Shown: positions 43,941-53,200, numbered from the stretch's first letter. The stretch: 64,000 nucleotides of DNA from Flavobacterium pisciphilum (GCF_020905345.1 NZ_JAJJMO010000001.1:496001-560000), one strand, 5' to 3'. Notes: a model not told the origin generated them from the sequence alone. Made by a program: numbers and translations.

Positions 43941-45326
43941 ATGTATTTCAAAAAAATTACGCTATTATTTTTATTGTTTTCCGTTTTGGGAGGTTTTGCA
44001 CAAACACTATCATTAAAAGATGCTATCAAAATAGGTCTTGAAAATTACGGTAGTGTCAAGGCAAAAAGCAACTATGCCAATGCATCCAAAGAAACGCTTA
44101 AACAAGCAAACCGGGATTATTTACCCAACCTAAATTTATCGGCACAGCAAGACTACGGAACTATAAATGGACAAAATGGTGCATTATATGGTTTTAATGG
44201 TTTAGGAACTGCCTCATCAGGTCCCGCTTTGCCAGAACAAAACTGGAATGCCTCATTTGGAGCGCTATATCTAGTGAACATGAATTGGGATTTTTTCACT
44301 TTTGGAAGAATCAAACAAAAAATTAATCTTGCCAAAGTCGAAGTTCAAAGTCGTGAAAATGATTTGCAACAAGAAAAATTTCAGCAAGAAATCAAAATCT
44401 CAGCCGCCTATCTTAATTTGCTAGCAAGTCAGCGCTTATTGATTTCACAAGAAAAGAATTTAAAACGTGCTGTAGTTTTCAAGAATACAGCAGTAGCAAG
44501 AGTTAAAAACGGTTTGCTTGCGGGTGTAGATTCTACATTGGCAACAGCCGAAGTATCACGTGCTAAAATTGCTTTAAATCAAGCCAAAGATTTTGTAAAA
44601 GAGCAAAACAGCAAACTCGTTATTTTAATGGGAGTTCCAACTCAGGATTTTATTCCAGATTCCTTATTTGTGAGTCAGATTCCAAGAGAAATGATACAGC
44701 CTACATCATCTAATGACAGTTTGCATCCAGTACTTCAATACTACAAAACCAAAATTGATTACAGCAACCAACAACTTAAGTTATACAAAAGAAGCTATTA
44801 CCCGACGATGAGTATGTTTGGCGTTTTGCAAACTAGAGCCTCAGGATTTAACTCGGATTATGTAACCGATCAAACCTCTTTTAACCGAAACTATGTAGAT
44901 GGTATTAACCCCGATCGAACCAATTATTTGGTAGGTGTTGGTATTACATGGAATCTTACCACGCCATTTAGAGTGAGCAAACAAGTAAGCGCACAAAAAT
45001 TTATCTCACAAGGATTGCAAGATGAATACAACCAGATTGATACTGAGCTAAAAGCACAATTGAATTTTGCCGATGCAAAAATTAAAATCACAATGGATAA
45101 TTATGCTGAAGCTCCTATTCAAGTAAAGGCAGCGGCACAGGCCTATTTACAAAAATCAACATTATACAAAAACGGATTAACCACATTAACTGATATTACC
45201 CAAACGCTATATACGCTAAATCGTGCCGAGATAGACCGCGATATTGTCAATAATAATGTATGGCAATCTTTCTTACTCAAAGCAGCAGCCACAGGCAATT
45301 TTGACTTATTTATAAATGAATTTTAA
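43941..45326 (+). CDS. TolC-family outer membrane factor
   Basis: 461 residues from the ATG at 43941 (MYFKKITLLFLLFSVLGGFA, a signal peptidase I type signal). A TTG three codons upstream is ignored. The body has the TolC repeats: DAIKIGLENYGSVKAKSNYA, AAYLNLLASQRLLISQEKNL, and in the second half GVGITWNLTTPFRVSKQVSA. It leads an operon in which the pump and then the adaptor follow, an order different from the other two RND operons here. Confidence 0.9.
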   Translation: MYFKKITLLFLLFSVLGGFAQTLSLKDAIKIGLENYGSVKAKSNYANASKETLKQANRDYLPNLNLSAQQDYGTINGQNGALYGFNGLGTASSGPALPEQNWNASFGALYLVNMNWDFFTFGRIKQKINLAKVEVQSRENDLQQEKFQQEIKISAAYLNLLASQRLLISQEKNLKRAVVFKNTAVARVKNGLLAGVDSTLATAEVSRAKIALNQAKDFVKEQNSKLVILMGVPTQDFIPDSLFVSQIPREMIQPTSSNDSLHPVLQYYKTKIDYSNQQLKLYKRSYYPTMSMFGVLQTRASGFNSDYVTDQTSFNRNYVDGINPDRTNYLVGVGITWNLTTPFRVSKQVSAQKFISQGLQDEYNQIDTELKAQLNFADAKIKITMDNYAEAPIQVKAAAQAYLQKSTLYKNGLTTLTDITQTLYTLNRAEIDRDIVNNNVWQSFLLKAAATGNFDLFINEF

Positions 45327-45338
45327 TTATAGATCCTA

Positions 45339-48300
45339 ATGAATTTAATACGTTTTGCACTTCGCAAACCCATTTCCATACTGGTTTTGGTTGCAGGTTT
45401 ATTCTTCTTCGGAATTGGTGCTATCAAGGACATCAAGGTAGATATCCTTCCGAAAATGAATTTGCCAGTTATTTATATCGCACATCCCTTTGGTGGATAT
45501 ACTCCCGATCAGATGGAAGCTTATTTTGCCAAAAATTATGTCAATATTCTTCCATTTGCCAATGGCGTAAAATCTGTTGAAACTAAGAATATTCAAGGGT
45601 TAATGATTATGAAATTAACCTATTATGAAGATACCAATATGGCACAGGCTGCTGCCGAGTTAAGTTCGTTATCGAATAGAATTCAAGCTGCATTTCCTCC
45701 CGGAACACAACCGCCGTTTATCATCCGTTTTGATGCTTCTTCTCTACCAATTGGACAATTGGTTTTAAGCAGTAAAATACGCTCTAATAATGAATTACAG
45801 GATTTAGCCAATGTTTACGTACGTGCCTCATTTACTTCTATCCCAGGTTTATTATCTCCAGCTCCCTTTGGCGGAAGCCCAAGAACAATCGAGGTTAACG
45901 TAGATCCAGATTTATTACGTTCGCATAATATGACCCCCGATCAAATTGTTGAAGCCATTCGTGTAAACAATCAAACGGCTCCATCTGGAAACGTTCGTAT
46001 GGGAGATACCAATTATATTACTCCAACCAACAATACAATTAAGGAAGTTAAAGATTTTGAAAAGATTCCATTGTTTAAAGGAAGCGTTCAAAACTTAAAA
46101 TTAGGCGATGTTGCTACCGTAAAAGATGGTGCCGATATCACTGCTGGTTATGCTTTGGTAAACGGAAAACGTTCTGTGTATATAAGTATTGCCAAGGCAG
46201 GAGATGCTTCGACTTGGGATGTGGTTCAGAAATTAAAATCAGAGCTTCCAAAAATTCAAAGTACTTTACCCGAAGAAGTAAAACTATCATACGAATTTGA
46301 CCAATCAGTTTATGTAATCAATTCGGTTAAAAGTTTAATTACAGAAGGTATCATCGGTGCAGTATTAACCGGATTAATGGTTTTACTTTTCCTTGGTGAC
46401 CGACGTGCTGCTTTGATTGTAATCCTGACCATTCCGATTTCGATTATCTCAGGAGTTTTATTCCTGAAACTATTTGGTCAAACCATCAACTTAATGTCTT
46501 TAAGCGGACTTGCTCTTGCCATAGGTATTTTAGTAGATGAAAGTACGGTTACGATTGAAAACATTCACCAGCATCTCGATATGGGAAAGCCCAAGGCACT
46601 CGCCATTTGGGATGCCTGTCAGGAAATTGCTTTGCCTAAATTATTAATTCTTCTTTGTATTCTAGCCGTATTTGCACCTGCATTTACAATGGTTGGTATC
46701 CCGGGTGCATTATTCTTGCCATTGGCATTAGCAATTGGATTCTCGATGGTTATCTCGTTTTTACTTTCTCAAACTTTTGTGCCTGTAATGGCAAACTGGT
46801 TAATGAAAGGACATCCTGTACATGAACATGACCCTAGTATTACTGATGATGAAGCCGAATTTAACGATAGCGGATTAACTCCTGAATCTGAAAAAGACCT
46901 CATTACTCAGAAAAAAGCAATGGTCGAGAGAGAAGATCTTAATAATGATGGAAAAATAAGTCATTTTGAGAAATTCAGAATTCGATTTATGCGCACTATA
47001 GACCGTCTTTTTCCATATAAAAAAGGAGTAACTCTAGCCTATCTTTTCGGAATTACTTTCTTAGCAATTGTACTGATTACTTTTATCGGAAAAGATGTTT
47101 TCCCTAAAGTTAACTCTAGTCAGTTTCAATTAAGAATGCGCGCTCCCGACGGAACTCGTTTAGAACGTACCGAAGAAAAAGCAATTCTAGTACTTAAAGA
47201 ATTAAACAAAATGGTTGGCAAGGAACATATCGGAATTTCTTCTGTATATGTGGGGCAACACCCATCGTTGTTCTCAATAAACCCAATCTATTTGTTTATG
47301 GCAGGTTCACATGAAGCCGTATTTCAGGTGAGTTTAAAAGACTATCATGCCGATATGGATGATTTTAAGGATGAATTTAGAGCGCGACTTAAAAAGATTC
47401 TTCCTGATGTGAAAGTATCTTTTGAGCCTATTGAGCTTACCGATAAAGTTTTAAGCCAAGGCTCCCCTACTCCTATTGAAGTAAGAATCGCTGGAAAAGA
47501 CAAAAAGCGAAATGAGCTTTACGCCAACCAGATCGTCGAGAAACTAAAGAAAATATCTTATTTCAGAGATGTGCAAATTGGACAGCCAATCCATTATCCT
47601 GCAATGAATATTGATATTGATAGAACTCGTGCTGCCGAATTAGGTGTTGATATGAATGATATCTCCCGTTCGCTAGTGGCTTCAACATCTTCATCCAGAT
47701 ACACTGAAAAAAATACATGGGTAGACGAAAAAGCTGGATTATCATATAGCGTTCAGGTACAAGTACCTTTAAATAATATGAAAAGCAGAACTGATATTGG
47801 TGAAATTCCAGTACTAAAAAATTCGCTTCGTCCTGTATTAAGTGATGTTGCCAAAATTACACCAGGTTATGTAAGTGGTGAAAACGACAACTTAGGAGCT
47901 ATGCCCTACATTACAGTTACTGCCAATATTAGCCAAACCGATTTAGGAACAGCTGTAAAAGATGTAGATGCAACATTAAAATCTCTTGGCGAATTACCTC
48001 GTGGTTTATTCATTACTCCAATAGGTATGAGTAAGGTATTGGTTGAAACATTAAGTAGTTTACAAGTTGGATTATTGGTTGCTATTTTCGTAATCTTTTT
48101 GATGTTGGCAGCAAATTTCCAATCATTCAAAGTATCGTTGGTAATCTTAACAACAGTACCCGCAGTAGTATTGGGTTCTTTATTGATGTTAACAATTACA
48201 GGTTCGACGCTAAACTTACAATCCTACATGGGAATCATTATGTCGGTTGGAGTTTCTATCGCCAATGCCGTTTTATTAGTTACCAATGCCGAACAATTAC

Positions 48301-48623
48301 GAAAACACAATGGCAATGCATTAGAGTCGGCTCGTGAAGCTGCAGCATTACGTCTTCGTCCGATAATCATGACCTCAGTAGCAATGATTGCCGGAATGTT
48401 ACCAATGGCAATTGGTCACGGTGAAGGAGGCGATCAAGTATCTCCATTAGGTCGCGCAGTTATTGGCGGATTACTATTCTCGACATTTGCAGTACTATTA
48501 ATTTTGCCACTTATTTTTGCATGGGCACAAGAAAAAACAACGACACAATCTGTTTCTTTAGATCCTGAAGATGAAGAAAGTATTCACTATATATCCTCAT
48601 TAAAATCAAAAAATGAAAAATAA
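45339..48623 (+). CDS. RND efflux pump with EF-hand-type loop in linker
   Basis: A 1094-residue RND transporter. TM1 lies near 13-31; the TM4 region has ALAIGILVDESTVTIENIH, in which D400, E401 and E407 occupy the proton-relay region (AcrB has D407-D408). The linker between TM6 and TM7 (about 488-558) is longer than in AcrB. It contains HPVHEHDPSITDDEAEFND and, at 533-544, DLNNDGKISHFE, a textbook EF-hand loop. The second half has LQSYMGIIMSVGVSIANAVL. It sits between HME and HAE pumps in its motifs, so the substrate is uncertain. It lies 12 bases after the channel gene and overlaps the adaptor gene by 11. Confidence 0.92.
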   Translation: MNLIRFALRKPISILVLVAGLFFFGIGAIKDIKVDILPKMNLPVIYIAHPFGGYTPDQMEAYFAKNYVNILPFANGVKSVETKNIQGLMIMKLTYYEDTNMAQAAAELSSLSNRIQAAFPPGTQPPFIIRFDASSLPIGQLVLSSKIRSNNELQDLANVYVRASFTSIPGLLSPAPFGGSPRTIEVNVDPDLLRSHNMTPDQIVEAIRVNNQTAPSGNVRMGDTNYITPTNNTIKEVKDFEKIPLFKGSVQNLKLGDVATVKDGADITAGYALVNGKRSVYISIAKAGDASTWDVVQKLKSELPKIQSTLPEEVKLSYEFDQSVYVINSVKSLITEGIIGAVLTGLMVLLFLGDRRAALIVILTIPISIISGVLFLKLFGQTINLMSLSGLALAIGILVDESTVTIENIHQHLDMGKPKALAIWDACQEIALPKLLILLCILAVFAPAFTMVGIPGALFLPLALAIGFSMVISFLLSQTFVPVMANWLMKGHPVHEHDPSITDDEAEFNDSGLTPESEKDLITQKKAMVEREDLNNDGKISHFEKFRIRFMRTIDRLFPYKKGVTLAYLFGITFLAIVLITFIGKDVFPKVNSSQFQLRMRAPDGTRLERTEEKAILVLKELNKMVGKEHIGISSVYVGQHPSLFSINPIYLFMAGSHEAVFQVSLKDYHADMDDFKDEFRARLKKILPDVKVSFEPIELTDKVLSQGSPTPIEVRIAGKDKKRNELYANQIVEKLKKISYFRDVQIGQPIHYPAMNIDIDRTRAAELGVDMNDISRSLVASTSSSRYTEKNTWVDEKAGLSYSVQVQVPLNNMKSRTDIGEIPVLKNSLRPVLSDVAKITPGYVSGENDNLGAMPYITVTANISQTDLGTAVKDVDATLKSLGELPRGLFITPIGMSKVLVETLSSLQVGLLVAIFVIFLMLAANFQSFKVSLVILTTVPAVVLGSLLMLTITGSTLNLQSYMGIIMSVGVSIANAVLLVTNAEQLRKHNGNALESAREAAALRLRPIIMTSVAMIAGMLPMAIGHGEGGDQVSPLGRAVIGGLLFSTFAVLLILPLIFAWAQEKTTTQSVSLDPEDEESIHYISSLKSKNEK

Positions 48624-49701
48624 AATATTACAATCGGCCATGCTATTTTTCGTAGCAGTAAGTTTATTAAGCAGCTGTAATTCAAATAAAAAAGAAGAAG
48701 CTGTTGCTGAAATTGAACCAAAGACAGAAACGTTTCTTTTGCAAAAAGAAAAGCTATCTACCGAATTGCGAATGCCAGCAGAATTATCTGGTTTTCAACA
48801 AGTAGATTTGTATGCCAAAGTAAGCAGTTTTGTACAATTACTTAAAGTAGATATTGGTTCAAAAGTAACCAAAGGACAACTTTTGATTGTACTAGAAGCA
48901 CCAGAAATCACCTCACAACTTGCAGCAGCAGAATCGAGATTAAAATCGATGGAAGCTATTTACAGCACTAGTAAAAGTACTTATAATCGTCTTTATGAAA
49001 CTAGTAAAGTAGAAGGGACAATTTCTAAGAATGATTTAGAATTAGCAAATGGAAAAAAGAATTCTGATTATGCACAATACCAAGCGGCTGTTGCTGCGCA
49101 CAAAGAAGTAGCAATTATAAGAGGATATCTTGAAATTCGTGCTCCTTTTAACGGAATTGTAACCGCTAGAAATATTAATTTAGGTGCGTATGTAGGTCCA
49201 TCTGGAAAAGGATCAGATTTACCATTATTAACTATTCAGGAACAAACAAAATTACGTCTTGCCGTATCTATTTCAGAGTTGTATACGGGCTATTTAAAAC
49301 AAGGTGACGAAATGACTTTTAATGTAAAATCATCACCTGAAACTTTTAAAGCTAAAATCCAACGTATGTCTGGAGCATTAGACCTAAAGCTACGTTCAGA
49401 ACGTGTAGAAATGGATGTAAACAATACAAACGGAGATTTATTACCCGGAATGGTTGCCGAAGTTTTACTTCCGCTAAATGCAAAAGACAGTACCTTTGTA
49501 GCTCCTAAGACTGCCGTTGTAAGTTCAGCCGAAAGTATCTATATTATAAAAGTTGTTAATCATAAAGCAACTAGAGTCTCTGTAAAAAAAGGAAGAGAAA
49601 TTGATGATAAAATTGAAATATTTGGTGATTTAAATAGCAATGACAAATTGATAAAAATTGCCAGCGAAGAAATTAAAGAAGGTGATGTTGTAAAAGAATA
49701 A
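48613..49701 (+). CDS. RND periplasmic adaptor, lipoprotein
   Basis: A 362-residue membrane fusion protein. Signal MKNKILQSAMLFFVAVSLLS is followed by SC with Cys22. Lipoyl halves are visible at KVSSFVQLLKVDIGSKVTKG and EIRAPFNGIVTARNINLGAY, a coiled-coil region between them, and barrel plus proximal domain afterwards. It overlaps the pump by 11 bases, which couples their translation. It is the last gene of the operon, followed by a terminator. Confidence 0.92.
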   Translation: MKNKILQSAMLFFVAVSLLSSCNSNKKEEAVAEIEPKTETFLLQKEKLSTELRMPAELSGFQQVDLYAKVSSFVQLLKVDIGSKVTKGQLLIVLEAPEITSQLAAAESRLKSMEAIYSTSKSTYNRLYETSKVEGTISKNDLELANGKKNSDYAQYQAAVAAHKEVAIIRGYLEIRAPFNGIVTARNINLGAYVGPSGKGSDLPLLTIQEQTKLRLAVSISELYTGYLKQGDEMTFNVKSSPETFKAKIQRMSGALDLKLRSERVEMDVNNTNGDLLPGMVAEVLLPLNAKDSTFVAPKTAVVSSAESIYIIKVVNHKATRVSVKKGREIDDKIEIFGDLNSNDKLIKIASEEIKEGDVVKE

Positions 49702-49800
49702 CTAGCTCTCTTTTATAGATTACAAAGCACTGTACGCAATTGTTAAACACGGCATTTTAAAATCTGAAAAGATTTAAAATGCAATTTAAAAATTGCCTTA

Positions 49801-49834
49801 AAGGACGATAACTGATAAAGTATCGTCCTTTTTT
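49801..49834 (+). terminator. Terminator of the third RND operon
   Basis: AAGGACGATA (49801-49810) pairs with TATCGTCCTT (49821-49830) around a 10-base loop and is followed by T residues. Confidence 0.85.
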
Positions 49835-49875
49835 ATGGCTTTTTGTTTCAGGTTTCTTTTGTTTCAAGTTTCTTT

Positions 49876-50520
49876 TGTTTCAAGTTTACGCTGAATATAC
49901 CCAATCTTGTCATTTCGAGGAACGAGAAATCTCCAAGAGTAACTCGACAATTTAAGAAAAAACAATCAGTTAGTTTCTTTCAGGTTTCTTTCGTTTCAAG
50001 TTTACGCTGAATATACCCAATCTTGTCATTTCGAGGAACGAGAAATCTCCACAAGTAACTCGACAATTTAAGAAAAAATAATCAGTTAGTTTCTTTCAGA
50101 TTTCTTTTGTTTCGAGTTTACGCAGAACATACACAATCTTGTCATTTCGAGGAACGAGAAATCTCCATGAGTAACTCCACAATTTAAGAAAAATAATAAG
50201 TTAGTTTCTTTCGGAGATTTCTTTTATTTCGAGTTTACGCAGAACATAGCCAATCTTGTCATTTCGAGGAACGAGAAATCTCCACGAGTAACTCGACAAT
50301 TTAAGAAAAAACAATCAGTTAGTTTCTTTCAGATTTCTTTTGTTTCGAGTTTACGCAGAACATACACAATCTTGTCATTTCGAGGAACGAGAAATCTCCA
50401 CGAGTAACTCGACAATTTAAGAAAAAACAATCAGTTAGTTTCTTTCAGATTTCTTTTGTTTCGAGTTTACGCAGAACATACACAATCTTGTCATTTCGAG
50501 GAACGAGAAATCCCACGACT
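49876..50520. repeat. Intergenic repeat array 2, six units of 116-117 bp
   Basis: The core CAATCTTGTCATTTCGAGGA starts at 49902, 50018, 50134, 50251, 50367 and 50483. It is followed each time by ACGAGAAATC and, in the first five units, by CTCGACAATTTAAGAAAA (one unit has CTCCACAA). Units are almost identical, so recent expansion or homogenisation is likely. The core is the reverse complement of the one in arrays 1 and 3, with an A/T change that keeps its ends complementary. No gene is present from 49702 to 50800; the open frame starting at 50488 is made of repeat and following AT-rich DNA. Confidence 0.9.
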
Positions 50521-50800
50521 CGATACATTACTATAGACCATTTTTATTTAGCAAAGTTTTTTACATTACTTTATTGCTCTGTTTTTAATATGCTTTTTTA
50601 CAAAACTCCCTTTCTTTTTAAAACTTATTTTTCTAATATTGTTGCTACGAAATACATATACGTAGCTACAGTACAATATTAACCTCACTGTCAAAAATCT
50701 TTCAACTTTGCTCCCATCTCATTCTTCAAACTCTTTACAAAAACGAAAATATAATTAAAGTTATGCCTTGTGCATTCTATGATAAAAAACAAAATAATCT

Positions 50801-51244
50801 ATGGCAAAAATTAAAATGACACTATTGCTTATGCTTTTCATCACCACTACTGGATTTAAAATTGAAGATAGTAGTATTGAAGGTTTGAGTATTAAATTTA
50901 GAAAGATTTCTGAAGACTATATGAGGCCAGGTGAACCAATGCCTTTAATACAACCAATGCCAATAGAAGCAGCAGAAGGAATGAAATTTGTCAAATTGAA
51001 ACTTACCTTGAAAAACGAAGATAAAAAAGATTGCATTTTTGATTTTGCTGATGTATACATTTCATCTGAACAAGATAGTTTATATAGATTCTTAAAATTT
51101 CAAGCCTATTTTATAGGTACAAAAACGAAAATCAAGCCAAATAAAGAAATTTATAGAATTGCATTATTTGAGTTTCCTGATAAATTAGAACCTAAAGAAC
51201 TTTTTATTGAAGATAAGAGATACAAAATAATTGAGGATAAGTAA
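50801..51244 (+). CDS. Hypothetical exported protein (147 aa)
   Basis: MAKIKMTLLLMLFITTTGFK looks like a signal peptide without a lipobox. The rest contains AAEGMKFVKLKLTLKNEDKK and PNKEIYRIALFEFPDKLEPK, which resembles the immunoglobulin-like DUF4352 type of extracellular domain (beta-sandwich predicted from alternating residues). I do not recognise a defined family. It stands alone after repeat array 2. Confidence 0.65.
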   Translation: MAKIKMTLLLMLFITTTGFKIEDSSIEGLSIKFRKISEDYMRPGEPMPLIQPMPIEAAEGMKFVKLKLTLKNEDKKDCIFDFADVYISSEQDSLYRFLKFQAYFIGTKTKIKPNKEIYRIALFEFPDKLEPKELFIEDKRYKIIEDK

Positions 51245-51316
51245 AGCTAAATGTCTTGCTAAAATTCATCAATCATTAATGAAAATTTCAATAGCTCCTA
51301 TAATAAGCCAGCAATT

Positions 51317-51754
51317 ATGATCAAAGAAATTTTAACTGACTATATCTGTTTTATAAGAACTTTTGAAGTTCTATTGAAAAATAAATATAAAATGGATATA
51401 AATCCATGTTCGTTTTCAGGAACCCTTTTTGAGAAAAAAGGAACTATAGACGGAATTGAATATTGGTTTCATGGAAGTGGTTGTACAGTTGAAAAAGATG
51501 GTGTTTTGTGTAAGTATGATATTTCAATAAATGAAATTCAATTTACACAATGGGATTTTACTGAATTTATCAGAACTCATCCTGAATATCAAAAACTAAA
51601 TTATAGTTCTGACTATATTGAATATGAATTATACCAACTTATAAATAAAGGAACTTTAGCTTGGCTAATTGTAAAAGGAGATATTTTTGGATGTGTTTTT
51701 AAAACTTATAGAGTTCTTAAGGTCCCCCCGCTAGCGCTAGCGTCTCGCTCGTGA
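51317..51754 (+). CDS. Hypothetical protein, possible DUF6896; 3' end built from a REP element
   Basis: 145 residues. The segment GTIDGIEYWFHGSGCTVEKD followed by YDISINEIQFTQWDF resembles DUF6896 proteins, which occur near polymorphic toxin and immunity genes; this assignment is tentative. The last ten codons (from PPLALASRS) and the stop codon are supplied by the inserted REP-like element at 51730, so the natural C-terminus has been replaced. No toxin gene is visible nearby. It is likely cytosolic. Confidence 0.6.
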   Translation: MIKEILTDYICFIRTFEVLLKNKYKMDINPCSFSGTLFEKKGTIDGIEYWFHGSGCTVEKDGVLCKYDISINEIQFTQWDFTEFIRTHPEYQKLNYSSDYIEYELYQLINKGTLAWLIVKGDIFGCVFKTYRVLKVPPLALASRS

Positions 51755-51851
51755 ACACAAAATATGGAACTTTATACTTTTCCTAAAATGATTATTTTTT
51801 CAAGAAGATTATAATTTAGATTGTATGCACGAGCGAGACGCTCGCGCCAGC
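51730..51851. repeat. Inverted pair of REP-like palindromes
   Basis: The left element (51730-51753) and right element (51828-51851) are near-perfect inverted copies of about 24 bases. Each contains a small hairpin, for example GAGCGAGACGCTC (five-base stem, AGA loop) in the right copy. They are GC-rich in an AT-rich setting. Two REPs in opposite orientation around 74 bases resemble a BIME. No RAYT transposase gene is in the window. Confidence 0.75.
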
Positions 51852-51882
51852 AATGAGTTTTCCAGCAATAAAAACTAAACAA

Positions 51883-51917
51883 AAAAAACCTCGATTTTAT
51901 AAAATCGAGGTTTTTTT
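51883..51917. terminator. Perfect palindromic bidirectional terminator
   Basis: CCTCGATTTTA / TAAAATCGAGG with flanking A- and T-runs on either side. It lies between the convergent genes ending at 51754 and 51933. Confidence 0.85.
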
Positions 51918-51932
51918 ATTTGATTAAAAATT

Positions 51933-52172
51933 TTATTCAACATCCAAATAAGGATTTAAAATCTCTGCTAATTTATTCAACCAATAAAAACTATTTTCTA
52001 AAGTGACAACTTCGTTTTGAAGGGTTTCATTTTCCCTCATAACTCCTAAAGCAAGTATATAATTTGCTTGTCTTATCGCCTTAGCCATTTCTTTTGGATC
52101 GATTGTATTGTTAAAAAAATTCACTAACCTAATTTCGGATTCTTTTGAAAGGTTGTTTTTGTTTGTACTCAT
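51933..52172 (-). CDS. Hypothetical small helical protein (79 aa)
   Basis: 79 residues from the ATG at 52172 (MSTNKNNLSKESEIRLVNFF...). A longer frame from 52202 is rejected: its start falls inside a 19-base direct repeat of the leader. The sequence is helical with IDPKEMAKAIRQANYILALG and a C-terminal FYWLNKLAEILNPYLDVE. Small proteins of this type are often found next to mobile or plasmid-type genes in Bacteroidetes, but I do not recognise a named family. Confidence 0.6.
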   Translation of the reverse strand: MSTNKNNLSKESEIRLVNFFNNTIDPKEMAKAIRQANYILALGVMRENETLQNEVVTLENSFYWLNKLAEILNPYLDVE

Positions 52173-52306
52173 AATGTGAAGATTTAAGAATAAAACCCTC
52201 ATGCCTTAGCAGTCTTACGCTTCTTCACGGCGTCAAAGTCCTTTCGGAGCTTTACTACATAACATAAGGGAAATTTTATTTTGTTCTTAATGTGAAGATT
52301 TAAGAA
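52172..52306. repeat. 19-bp direct repeat bounding a 97-bp segment of unusual composition
   Basis: TAATGTGAAGATTTAAGAA occurs at 52172-52190 and 52288-52306, offset 116 bases. The second copy is also part of the inverted repeat GTTCTTAA...TTAAGAAC. Between the copies, 52200-52260 is GC-richer than the surroundings (for example CACGGCGTCAAAGTCC). The remaining gap to 52589 is AT-rich and holds no gene. Confidence 0.55.
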
Positions 52307-52588
52307 CTGTAAATATAAGAAAAAACCTTCATTTAAAATATTGTATCGATGAAAAAATGATAGTTATTCCAATTAAATGGGGCAACTAATGATTTTTAGC
52401 AAAGTAATCAAAAAATACTGAACAAGAGATAAACTATTTAAAATCTTGAAACAAGAAAATTTATTAATTCAAAAAAGGCGCAAATTCACCAAAATTAAAT
52501 TTTGATGATTCTATTTTTAATACTAATTTAGGATAGTAATGAGTCAACTTTTTTCAGGACATTACAAAAACTAAAAAAGTATAAAGAG

Positions 52589-53173
52589 ATGAATGAATAT
52601 TATTTCAACTATCATCATGGAAAAACAGACAAGCCAAGCGTCGTCTTGTTTTTCACGTTTCTTGTCTCTTTTGCTACGCTCCTATTATCGTGGGTATTTG
52701 CCAATGGCTTGCTAGCGGTTTTTTCCATTCTCATTGCAGTCGGCTCGTTCAAATACTTGATAAAGCGAATGCATAAAAAAATAAGACAGACAGAGCATAT
52801 CATTACCAATGAAGATGATTTTTCTTGTTCTAAGTACAAACAGCTAGCCTACAAAGATATTGTTCATATCCATGTTCCTATAAAAGAAATTGGAGCTTTA
52901 GGATCTGATATATATGAACGTTATAAGCGCTCGGATATCGAACTGCCCTATTTAACTTTTACAATAACAATGTTGTCTGGAGAAAAATTGACTTGGACAC
53001 TCAATGAATGGGGAGGACTTTATAATTCTAAAAAGGACTTTGAGACCTTCTTTGCCTTTCTTATCCAAATTACGCTCAAAATTCATGAGTTACATACAGT
53101 CGAAGATAATGAAATCAGGTATTTAACAATCCTTGATAAAAATGGCGACTGGAACATCAAGCCTGTTAAATAA
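52589..53173 (+). CDS. Hypothetical membrane protein (194 aa)
   Basis: Two adjacent membrane helices near residues 18-56 (VVLFFTFLVSFATLLLSWVF, then GLLAVFSILIAVGSFKYLIK) are followed by a soluble part of about 130 residues. That part resembles a PH-like domain as found in small Bacteroidetes membrane proteins (YKDIVHIHVPIKEIGA; LTFTITMLSGEKLTWTLNEW). No name can be given with confidence. It is convergent with the SMI1-like gene. Confidence 0.65.
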   Translation: MNEYYFNYHHGKTDKPSVVLFFTFLVSFATLLLSWVFANGLLAVFSILIAVGSFKYLIKRMHKKIRQTEHIITNEDDFSCSKYKQLAYKDIVHIHVPIKEIGALGSDIYERYKRSDIELPYLTFTITMLSGEKLTWTLNEWGGLYNSKKDFETFFAFLIQITLKIHELHTVEDNEIRYLTILDKNGDWNIKPVK

Positions 53174-53200
53174 CCAAAGAAATGCAGAATTAAAAATAAA

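Noticed and set aside
49876..50520. CRISPR array or coding tandem repeat
   Set aside because: The whole 116-base unit is repeated, so there are no unique spacers, and no frame stays open through the units.
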